This document shows positions 57,668 to 64,000 of a DNA stretch of 64,000 nt, piece by piece. The notes beneath the pieces are model-generated. The model had not been told where the DNA came from, did no database searches, and was given only the letters and a program-made list of their open reading frames with translations. Both the position numbers and the translations under genes were made by a program. Position 1 is the first letter of the stretch, and every line of letters starts with the position of its first letter. The DNA comes from Streptomyces sp. TN58 (GTDB lineage Bacteria; Actinomycetota; Actinomycetes; Streptomycetales; Streptomycetaceae), in the NCBI RefSeq assembly GCF_001941845.1, contig NZ_CP018870.1, positions 4,780,001-4,844,000 on the forward strand, written 5' to 3'.

Positions 57668-59347
57668 ATGGCAAGGGAATTCCAACGCGGCCACAAGGCC
57701 AAGGTCAGTGATCTCACGGCGGGCACCGATCTGTACGTAGGCGTCCAGATCGCCGCCCCCGGGCTCACCTTCGACATCAGCTGTTTCGGCCTCGACGCCA
57801 ACGAGCAGCTCTCGGACGACCGCTACTTCGTCTTCTTCAACCAGCCGAAGTCGCCGGAGGAGTCCATCCAGCTACTCGGCCCGCAGGCCGGTGACACGGA
57901 ATCCTTCCGGGTGACCCTGGACCGCGTTCCGCCGTCCATCCACAAGCTGTCCTTCACCGCCACCATCGACGGCGCCGGACAGATGTCGCAGATCGGCCCG
58001 GGCCACATCCGAATCGTGGCCGGCGGCGAAGAGGTCGTCCGCTACGCCTTCACCGGCGCGGAGTTCAGCACCGAGCGGGCCGTCATGCTCGGCGACTTCT
58101 ACCTGAAGGACGTATGGCGCTTCGCCGCCGTCGGCCAGGGCTTCGACGGAGGCCTCGACGCCCTCCTGAAGAACTTCGGCGGCGAGGTCGCCGAGGAGGA
58201 GCAGCCGCAGCAGCAGGCCCCGGCGGCCGGCGCCCCCGGCTTCGCCCCGCCGCCGCAGGCGGCCGCCCCGGCCCCGTCCTTCGGTGCCCCCGCGCCCGCC
58301 CCGCAGGCGGCCGCCCCGGCCCCGTCCTTCGGTGCCCCCGCGCCCGCCCCGCAGGCCCCGGCCCCCGCCCCGTCCTTCGGCGCGCCTGCTCCGGCACCCG
58401 CGCCGGCCGCCCCCCAGCCGCAGTACCAGCAGCCCGCGCCGGCCGCCCCGGTGCACGCCGCGCCCACCATGGCGGCGCCCCTGGCCCCGCAGGCCCCCGC
58501 GCCCTACGGCCAGCCGCCGCAGCAGCCCTCCTACGGCCAGGTCCCCGGGCAGTACCCGGGCCAGGTGCCGCCGCCCGCCCCCGGCGGCTACGGGCAGCAG
58601 ACCCCCTTCGGGCAGGTCCCGGGCCAGATGCCGGGGCAGGCCCCCGGCCAGCAGCCCGGCTACGCCCCGCAGGCCGCGGCCCCCGCGGCCGGCCTCGCCG
58701 CGGCCCTCCAGCCGTACAAGGAGGCCCCGACCGGCTCCCGCTGGACCCCGCAGAACCAGCAGCTCATGCGGGTCGACCTGGCGATGGGCGGCCAGGCCGT
58801 CCTCGCCCGCCAGGGCAGCATGGTCCTGTACCAGGGCAAGGTCGACTTCAGCTACAAGGGCGCCGGCTTCGCCGGCCGCATCGTCGGCAACGCCACCGGC
58901 CAGGAGATGCAGCTCATGCGCTGCACCGGACGCGGCCAGGTCTTCCTCGCGGAGAACGGCGCGCACCTGCACGCCATCGAGCTCCAGGGCGACGCCATCT
59001 GCGTCTCCGCGGAGAACGTCCTCGCCTTCGACGAGTCCCTCCAGCACGAGGTCCGCCGGATCGAGGGCCACGGCATCCCCGGCGGCGCCCTGTTCACCAT
59101 GCAGTTCCAGGGAACCGGCACGGTGATCGTCAAGACCCACGGCGTCCCGGTCGTGCTGCCCGTCACCCCGACGACCTTCGCGGACAGCAATGCCATCGTG
59201 GCGTGGTCCGCCGCCTCGCAGGTGATCCTTTCCAGCCAGGTCCGACTGCGGCGCAACGCCTACCCCGGCCACAGCGGGGAGACCGTGAACCTCCAGTTCC
59301 GCGGCGCCCCCGGCAACTTCATCGTCGTCCAGCCGTACGAGGTCTGA
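57668..59347 (+). CDS. TerD-domain / AIM24-domain fusion protein
   Basis: 559 residues from ATG 57668. TerD domain (1-185): DISCFGLDANEQLSDDRYFV with the Asp-rich calcium loops and GDFYLKDVWRFAAVGQGFDG. Then about 165 residues of Pro/Ala/Gln/Gly repeats (PAPSFGAPAPAPQ units, then PGQ/YGQ units), and a C-terminal AIM24/TIGR00266 domain (about 355-559) with RCTGRGQVFLAENG and VLAFDESLQHEV. TerD proteins bind Ca2+ and occur in tellurite/stress clusters with vWA and chaperone partners; AIM24 domains are beta-barrel-like with unknown role. First gene of a three-gene operon that repeats the AIM24 domain. Confidence 0.9.
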   Translation: MAREFQRGHKAKVSDLTAGTDLYVGVQIAAPGLTFDISCFGLDANEQLSDDRYFVFFNQPKSPEESIQLLGPQAGDTESFRVTLDRVPPSIHKLSFTATIDGAGQMSQIGPGHIRIVAGGEEVVRYAFTGAEFSTERAVMLGDFYLKDVWRFAAVGQGFDGGLDALLKNFGGEVAEEEQPQQQAPAAGAPGFAPPPQAAAPAPSFGAPAPAPQAAAPAPSFGAPAPAPQAPAPAPSFGAPAPAPAPAAPQPQYQQPAPAAPVHAAPTMAAPLAPQAPAPYGQPPQQPSYGQVPGQYPGQVPPPAPGGYGQQTPFGQVPGQMPGQAPGQQPGYAPQAAAPAAGLAAALQPYKEAPTGSRWTPQNQQLMRVDLAMGGQAVLARQGSMVLYQGKVDFSYKGAGFAGRIVGNATGQEMQLMRCTGRGQVFLAENGAHLHAIELQGDAICVSAENVLAFDESLQHEVRRIEGHGIPGGALFTMQFQGTGTVIVKTHGVPVVLPVTPTTFADSNAIVAWSAASQVILSSQVRLRRNAYPGHSGETVNLQFRGAPGNFIVVQPYEV

Positions 59348-59358
59348 GGGAGCCCGAC

Positions 59359-60048
59359 ATGAACGCAATGAACCAGCAGCTCGCGGGCTTCGCCCCGACC
59401 CCCGTCACGGCCCGCATGGAGAACCACGGGCGGTCCATGCTCAAGGTCGCCATGCAGAGCGGCCAGGACCTCTTCGCCCGCACCGGCTCGATGGTCGCCT
59501 ACGAGGGCTTCGTGCAGTACGAGCCCAACCCGCCGGCCGTCCGCCAGATGGCCTCGCAGTGGGCCACGGGCGAGGGCGCACCCCTGATGAAGTGCACCGG
59601 CGACGGCCTCCTGTACCTCGCCGACTACGGCGCCGATGTCGTCGTCATCAACCTCAACAACGACTCGCTGTCGGTCAACGGCACCAACCTCCTCGCCTTC
59701 GACGCGCACCTCCAGTGGGGCGTCGAGCGGGTCAAGGGCCTGGCGAAGTTCGCCGGCCAGGGCCTGTTCAACGTCCAGGTCGCGGGCACCGGCTGGGTCG
59801 CCCTGACCTCGCGCGGCACCCCGATCGTGGTCGACTGCGGCCGCGGCGAGGACGAGACGTACGTCGACCCCGACGCGCTCGTCGCCTGGTCGCCGAACCT
59901 GAAGGTCAAGGGCAAGCGCAGCTTCAAGGCCTCGTCGATGCTCGGCCGGGGCAGCGGGGAGGCCTACCAGATGGCCTTCTCCGGCCAGGGCATCGTCGTC
60001 GTACAGCCCAGCGAGGACAGCACCGACCGGCTCCGGGTCCGGGGCTGA
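59359..60048 (+). CDS. AIM24/TIGR00266 family protein
   Basis: 229 residues from ATG 59359, 11 bases after the fusion gene. Whole protein is one AIM24 domain: FARTGSMVAYEGFVQYE, MKCTGDGLLYLADYG, LLAFDAHLQWGVERV, VAWSPNLKVK, FSGQGIVVVQPSE. Clearly a paralogue of the AIM24 part of the upstream gene and of the downstream gene. No signal peptide or membrane segment. Confidence 0.9.
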   Translation: MNAMNQQLAGFAPTPVTARMENHGRSMLKVAMQSGQDLFARTGSMVAYEGFVQYEPNPPAVRQMASQWATGEGAPLMKCTGDGLLYLADYGADVVVINLNNDSLSVNGTNLLAFDAHLQWGVERVKGLAKFAGQGLFNVQVAGTGWVALTSRGTPIVVDCGRGEDETYVDPDALVAWSPNLKVKGKRSFKASSMLGRGSGEAYQMAFSGQGIVVVQPSEDSTDRLRVRG

Positions 60049-60065
60049 GGGGGAGCGGACACATC

Positions 60066-60821
60066 ATGCAGAGCGCACTTTTCGCCTACGCCGAGGCGCA
60101 GTCCCAGGACCGGTACACCGTCCAGAACCCGCAGCTGCTGCGGGTCTCGCTGACGGGCTCCGACGACGTACTCGCCCGCAAGGGCGCGATGGTCGCCTAC
60201 CAGGGGATCATCGACTTCGACGGCGAGTACCAGACCACGAGCCAGCGCAACGCCCGCCGCCGCACCGGCGAGGGCCTGGACCTCATGCGCTGCTCCGGGC
60301 AGGGCACGGTCTACTTCGCCAACCTGGCCCAGTACGTCCACGTGGTGGACGTGGACCAGGAGGGCCTCACCGTCGACAGCAGCTACGTCCTGGCCCTGGA
60401 CTCCACCCTGCACACCGAGGTCATCGCGGTGGACAGCCAGTACGGGATCTCCGGCTCCGGCAAGTACCAGCTCAACATCTCCGGCCGCGGCAAGGTCGCC
60501 CTGATGACCTCCGGGCAGCCGCTGATGATGCACGTCACGCCCGACAAGTACGTCAACGTCGACGCGGACGCCATCGTCGCCTGGTCCACCTCGCTGCGAG
60601 TGCAGATGCAGGCCCAGACGCACTCCACCGGCGTCTGGCGGCGGCGCGGCAACACCGGCGAGGGCTGGGAGCTGAGCTTCCTCGGCACCGGTATCGCGCT
60701 GGTGCAGCCCAGCGAGGCACTGCCGCCGCAGAACGCCCAGATCGGACAGGGCGTCGCCGCGCAGTTCGGCGTGGGACAGCACGGCGCCCACGCCCAGAAC
60801 CAGAACAACGCCTGGAACTGA
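60066..60821 (+). CDS. AIM24/TIGR00266 family protein
   Basis: 251 residues from ATG 60066, 17 bases after its paralogue; GGGGGAG precedes it. One AIM24 domain (LARKGAMVAYQGIIDFDGEY, RCSGQGTVYFANLAQYVHVV, VLALDSTLHTEVIAV, FLGTGIALVQPSEA) followed by a Gln/Asn/His-rich tail. The three AIM24 domains in a row suggest a hetero-oligomer. Ends at a strong terminator. Confidence 0.9.
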   Translation: MQSALFAYAEAQSQDRYTVQNPQLLRVSLTGSDDVLARKGAMVAYQGIIDFDGEYQTTSQRNARRRTGEGLDLMRCSGQGTVYFANLAQYVHVVDVDQEGLTVDSSYVLALDSTLHTEVIAVDSQYGISGSGKYQLNISGRGKVALMTSGQPLMMHVTPDKYVNVDADAIVAWSTSLRVQMQAQTHSTGVWRRRGNTGEGWELSFLGTGIALVQPSEALPPQNAQIGQGVAAQFGVGQHGAHAQNQNNAWN

Positions 60822-60832
60822 TCCGGCACGGC

Positions 60833-60864
60833 GAAGGGGCGGCCCCGCGAGGGACCGCCCCTTC
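60833..60864. terminator. Terminator after the AIM24 operon
   Basis: GAAGGGGCGG with CCGCCCCTTC and inner GCCCC/GGGA partial pairing, between convergent genes. Confidence 0.82.
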
Positions 60865-60921
60865 GTCATGCACTTCCGTCACGCCCCCGCGCTGCCCCTC
60901 GCCGACGCAGCCAGAGGCGCC

Positions 60922-61458
60922 TCAGCCCGCAGCGGCGAGCCGCGCCAGGGTCGCCTCCAGCAGCAGGACCACCGAGGTGTCGGCCACCGAGGACACCTCC
61001 TCGTACGGGAACCAGCGCAGGTCCAGGGACTCGTCGCTGATCGCCGCCACGGCCCCGGCCGGGGCCAGCGCGGCGTACTGCACGTCCAGGTGCCAGTTGC
61101 AGGGTGCCGGAATGGGATGCCGGTCCAGGCGCACCGGGCCGCCGGGCAGCAGGGTCAGCCCCTCCTCGATCCCCGACTCCTCGCGGCCCTCGCGCAGGGC
61201 CACCTCCGCCAGCGTCGCGTCACCGTCCTCGCAGTGCCCGCCCATCTGCAGCCACATGCCCAGCTTCCGGTGCAGGGTCAGCAGGACCCGCTCCCGCACC
61301 GGGTCGATCACCAGCGCGCTCGCCGTCAGGTGGCCCGCCTCGCACGGCTTGTAGACCCCGTCCGGGTGGGAGGCCAGGTGCTCCAGGTACAGATCGCGCA
61401 GCTCGGCCTGGTCCTCGTAGCCCTTCAGGACCAGGGCCGCGTCGTCGTGCAGGCTCAC
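60922..61458 (-). CDS. Nudix hydrolase
   Basis: 178 residues from GTG 61458, sharing GTGA with the stop of the upstream zincin gene. Nudix box GHCEDGDATLAEVALREGRE then ESGI: the REGREES core is intact but the first Glu of the consensus is Asp. The segment PIPAPCNWHLDVQYAALA matches Nudix enzymes that act on nucleotide diphosphates with an amine or sugar. Substrate unknown. Confidence 0.88.
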   Translation of the reverse strand: MSLHDDAALVLKGYEDQAELRDLYLEHLASHPDGVYKPCEAGHLTASALVIDPVRERVLLTLHRKLGMWLQMGGHCEDGDATLAEVALREGREESGIEEGLTLLPGGPVRLDRHPIPAPCNWHLDVQYAALAPAGAVAAISDESLDLRWFPYEEVSSVADTSVVLLLEATLARLAAAG

Positions 61459-62879
61459 TTCGTCCCGTCGCCTTCGTCGTCGCCCTGCTGCTCCCGCTTC
61501 TGGGCGGCTTCGCCGAGCATCTTGTCGATCTCGGAGAAGTCCAGCTGCTCGCGGTGCACGAAGCCGTCCGGGTCGTCCAGGTCGGAAGCCGTCGGCAGCA
61601 TGTCCGGGTGCTCCCACAGCCCGTCGCGCCCGTCCACACCGCGCGCGTCGGTGAGCGAGGCCCACAGCCGCGAGGCGTCCCGCAGCCTGCGCGGACGCAG
61701 CTCCAGGCCGATCAGCGTCGCGAAGGTCTGCTCCGCCGGGCCGCCCGAGGCGCGCCGCCGGCGCATGGTCTCGCGCATGGCGTCCGCCGAGGTCAGCCGC
61801 GGCTTGGCGGCCTCGTGCACCACCGCGTCGACCCAGCCCTCGACCAGCGCGAGCGCCGTCTCCAGACGGGCCAGGGCCGCCTTCTGCTCGGGGGTGTCCT
61901 CCGGCTGGAACATGCCGCCCTGAAGGGCCTCCTGGAGCTGCTCCGGGTTGGACGGGTCCAGCTGCCCGACCACGTCCTCCAGCTTCGAGGTGTCCACCTT
62001 GATGCCGCGGGCATAACCCTCGACGGCCCCGAACAGGTGCGAGCGCAGCCACGGGACGTGCGCGAACAGCCGGGCGTGGGCGGCCTCGCGCAGCGCCAGG
62101 TACAGCCGAACCTCGTCCGAGGGAACGCCCAGGTCCTTGCCGAAGCCCGCGATGTTCAGCGGGAGCAGCGCGGCCTTGCCCGCCGGACCCAGCGGCAGGC
62201 CGATGTCGGTCGAGCCGACGACCTCGCCGGCGAGCGTGCCCACGGCCTGGCCGATCTGCTGGCCGAACATGGCACCGCCCATGGAGCGCATCATGCCGAG
62301 CAGCGGGCCCGCCATGGCCTGCATCTCCTCGGGCAGGACACCGCCCATGGCCGCGCCGACGCGCTCGGCGACCGGGTCCACGAGCTCCTTCCACACCGGG
62401 AGGGTGGCCTCCACCCACTCGGCGCGGCTCCACGCCACCGCCGTGGTGGCACCCGAGGGCAGCGAGGTCACGCCGTCCAGCCAGTGGTCGGCCAGGCGCA
62501 CGGCCTCCTCGACGGCCGACTTCTCGGCGATGCCGACGCTGGTGTCCTTCACACCGTCCGCCGTGCCCTGCGCGACGGTCTGGCGGGCGATGTTCTTGGC
62601 CATGTCCCAGTTCACGGGACCGCCCTCGTAGCTGAGCATCTGGCCGAGCTGCTGGAAGGCGGCACCGAGGTCGTTGGGGTTCATCGAACCGAACATCGCG
62701 GCGAACGGATTGTCCGCACCGCCGGGGCCGCCCGCGCCCGGCAGCCCCATGCCCGGGAACCCGAAGGGATTCGCGGGGCCGCCCTGACCGCCCGCGCCCT
62801 GGTCGCCCTTCTTCCTGCCTTCGTCGCCGTTGTCCGGCTCCTCGGGCGGAAGGCCGAATCCGAATGGGGTGTCGCTCAC
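61455..62879 (-). CDS. Zincin-like (DUF2342-type) protein, Rv3195 ortholog
   Basis: 474 residues from GTG 62879 with GAGGAAA upstream. A Gly/Pro/Asn-rich start (NPFGFPGMGLPGAGGPGG) leads to the conserved helical region (about 75-445). The catalytic-looking REAAHARLFAHVPWLRSH (about 256-273) is a variant of the HExxH zinc motif seen in this family, associated by some annotations with coenzyme F420 gene contexts. Whether it has protease activity is unknown. Coupled to the Nudix gene. Confidence 0.85.
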   Translation of the reverse strand: MSDTPFGFGLPPEEPDNGDEGRKKGDQGAGGQGGPANPFGFPGMGLPGAGGPGGADNPFAAMFGSMNPNDLGAAFQQLGQMLSYEGGPVNWDMAKNIARQTVAQGTADGVKDTSVGIAEKSAVEEAVRLADHWLDGVTSLPSGATTAVAWSRAEWVEATLPVWKELVDPVAERVGAAMGGVLPEEMQAMAGPLLGMMRSMGGAMFGQQIGQAVGTLAGEVVGSTDIGLPLGPAGKAALLPLNIAGFGKDLGVPSDEVRLYLALREAAHARLFAHVPWLRSHLFGAVEGYARGIKVDTSKLEDVVGQLDPSNPEQLQEALQGGMFQPEDTPEQKAALARLETALALVEGWVDAVVHEAAKPRLTSADAMRETMRRRRASGGPAEQTFATLIGLELRPRRLRDASRLWASLTDARGVDGRDGLWEHPDMLPTASDLDDPDGFVHREQLDFSEIDKMLGEAAQKREQQGDDEGDGTK

Positions 62880-63073
62880 GGGTTTCCTCGGCTCTTAGGG
62901 CCGCCGGCGGGCGCCGGCGGGCAACGGTCGGACATCACCACCCAGCCTAGACACCGCAGCCCGCATCCGGGCTCGGTGCTCCGCCCGCTCCTGGGCTGCG
63001 GCAGGATGGACATCACCTGGTGGGGTACGCGTCACGGCGCGTCCCTACTGAAGACAACCGCTGGAGACGCCCG

Positions 63074-64000
63074 GTGAGTTCCCCAGATCCGCACGTTTCG
63101 GATAAGCGCAGCCGCGCGACGCAGGACGCAGACCGCCCCGAGCACGGTGACGGCGCCCCCGGCGTTCGCCAGCCGCGAAACCCCGAAGGCCCCCGCCGGC
63201 CCAGCCCCGTGATCGCCGTGACCGGCGCCGCCACGGGCGTCGGCGCCGCCCTCGTGAGCCGGCTCGCCGCCTCCGACGAGGTCAGGCAGGTCGTCGCCAT
63301 CGACGAGCGGCGTGGGGACTGCGCCGCCGCACAGTGGCACGTCCTCGACGTACGCGACCCCGCGATCGCCGAGAAGCTGCGCGGGGCGGACGTCGTGGTC
63401 CACCTCGCCCTCGACCTCGACCTGGAGACGGACCCGGCGGCCCGCACCGCCTACAACGTGCGCGGGACCCAGACCGTCCTCACGGCGGCCGCCGCGGCCG
63501 GCGTGCACCGGGTCGTGCTCTGTACCTCCGCGATGGTCTACGGGGCCCTGGCCGACAACGACATCCCGCTGTCGGAGGACTCCGAGCTGCGGGCCACCGC
63601 CGAGGCGACCGGCGTCGGCGACCTCCTGGAGATCGAACGGCTCGGCCGCAGGGCCCCCCGCGCCCACCCGGGCCTGAACGTCACCGTGGTGCGCCCCGCG
63701 GTCCTGGTCGGCGGCACCGACACCGCCCTGACCCGGTACTTCGAGTCCCCGCGCCTGCTCGTGGTCGCCGGCTCCCGCCCCACCTGGCAGTTCTGCCACG
63801 TGGAGGACCTGGTCAGCGCCCTGGAGTACGCGGCGCTGGAGAAGGCGGAGGGCGAGCTGGCCGTCGGCTGCGAGGGGTGGCTGGAGCAGGAGGAGGTCGA
63901 GGAGCTGAGCGGCATCCGCCGCATGGAGCTGCCCTCGGCCGTGGCGCTCGGCGCCGCGGCCCGCCTGCACCGCATCGGCCTGACCCCGTCCCCGGCCGGC
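63074..64000 (+). CDS. SDR-family NAD-dependent epimerase (3' end off window)
   Basis: At least 309 residues from GTG 63074 (GGAG at 63063-63066); no stop before the window edge. A charged, disordered N-terminus (1-42) is followed by the Rossmann motif VTGAATGVGAALVSRL, VVAIDERRGD, VVHLALDLD and STS-like CTSAMVYGAL. The Tyr of the YxxxK catalytic pair is not evident at the usual place (ATGVGDLLEIERL), so it may be an atypical SDR. Continues beyond 64000. Confidence 0.85.
   Translation, partial: MSSPDPHVSDKRSRATQDADRPEHGDGAPGVRQPRNPEGPRRPSPVIAVTGAATGVGAALVSRLAASDEVRQVVAIDERRGDCAAAQWHVLDVRDPAIAEKLRGADVVVHLALDLDLETDPAARTAYNVRGTQTVLTAAAAAGVHRVVLCTSAMVYGALADNDIPLSEDSELRATAEATGVGDLLEIERLGRRAPRAHPGLNVTVVRPAVLVGGTDTALTRYFESPRLLVVAGSRPTWQFCHVEDLVSALEYAALEKAEGELAVGCEGWLEQEEVEELSGIRRMELPSAVALGAAARLHRIGLTPSPAG

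Noticed and set aside
1..64000. tRNA, rRNA, insertion sequences, prophage or integrative elements
   Set aside because: No cloverleaf, rRNA motif, transposase, integrase or phage gene was seen; gene order is that of conserved actinobacterial core blocks.

Overview
The window is chromosomal DNA of a high-GC actinomycete, almost certainly Streptomyces: very high GC, GTG/ATG starts, a single in-frame TTA codon seen by eye, a WhiB7/WblC regulator, Mrx1-type redoxin, DUF3117, DUF3107 and DUF3152 proteins, and a spherulation-specific family 4 protein. No phage, insertion sequence, CRISPR array, tRNA or rRNA was seen. It is a core-type region with about 60 genes.

Left part (1-20 kb): FolP2-type dihydropteroate synthase paralogue (cut by the window edge), a DivIVA-like membrane protein, DNA-3-methyladenine glycosylase, a PaaG-like isomerase, a DUF3117 miniprotein, a PAP2-like membrane protein, an O-methyltransferase, then the envelope-stress operon ECF sigma factor / zinc anti-sigma factor / HtrA protease / TatB. 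Next come Mrp (Fe-S carrier), DUF1003 and MgtE-N/CBS proteins, a lipoprotein, a Pro/Glu-rich secreted protein with the TTA codon, a CorA Mg2+ channel, SUFU-like, zinc-ribbon, PHP and MarC proteins. From memory of the M. tuberculosis map this matches the block Rv1207-Rv1239.

Middle part (20-36 kb): DEAD-box RNA helicase with a probable CTG start, ferritin-like protein, DUF3107, TetR, alpha/beta hydrolase, and a DUF3152 protein with a metzincin-like zinc motif. Then a four-gene exopolysaccharide-type cassette (PelF-like GT4 glycosyltransferase, polytopic membrane protein, NAD-dependent epimerase, spherulin-4 family glycosidase-like protein), the sulfur-carrier activator MoeZ behind a SigR-type promoter, and a secreted tripeptidyl-aminopeptidase-like lipoprotein.

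Right part (36-64 kb): a flippase/kinase-like fusion, an alkyltransferase-like DNA-lesion protein, the AdnA-AdnB helicase-nuclease pair, an M20 dipeptidase, NudC, mycoredoxin behind a perfect SigR-type promoter, UvrD2, the complete whiB7/wblC attenuation leader and gene, an ABC1 kinase, a degenerate ThiF-like protein, a YgjP-type metallopeptidase, a TerD-AIM24 / AIM24 / AIM24 operon, a Nudix hydrolase, a zincin-like protein, and the start of an SDR epimerase. This matches Rv3211-Rv3195 in roughly the same order, so the window joins two blocks that lie far apart in mycobacteria.

Common themes are stress response and repair: envelope stress (SigE-RseA-HtrA), thiol stress (SigR-type promoters on mrx1 and moeZ), antibiotic stress (WhiB7) and DNA breaks (AdnAB, UvrD2, ATL, Tag). 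A striking regulatory pattern is a TAnnnT -10 hexamer placed exactly 6 (sometimes 7) bases before the start codon in ten genes, the hallmark of leaderless transcripts.
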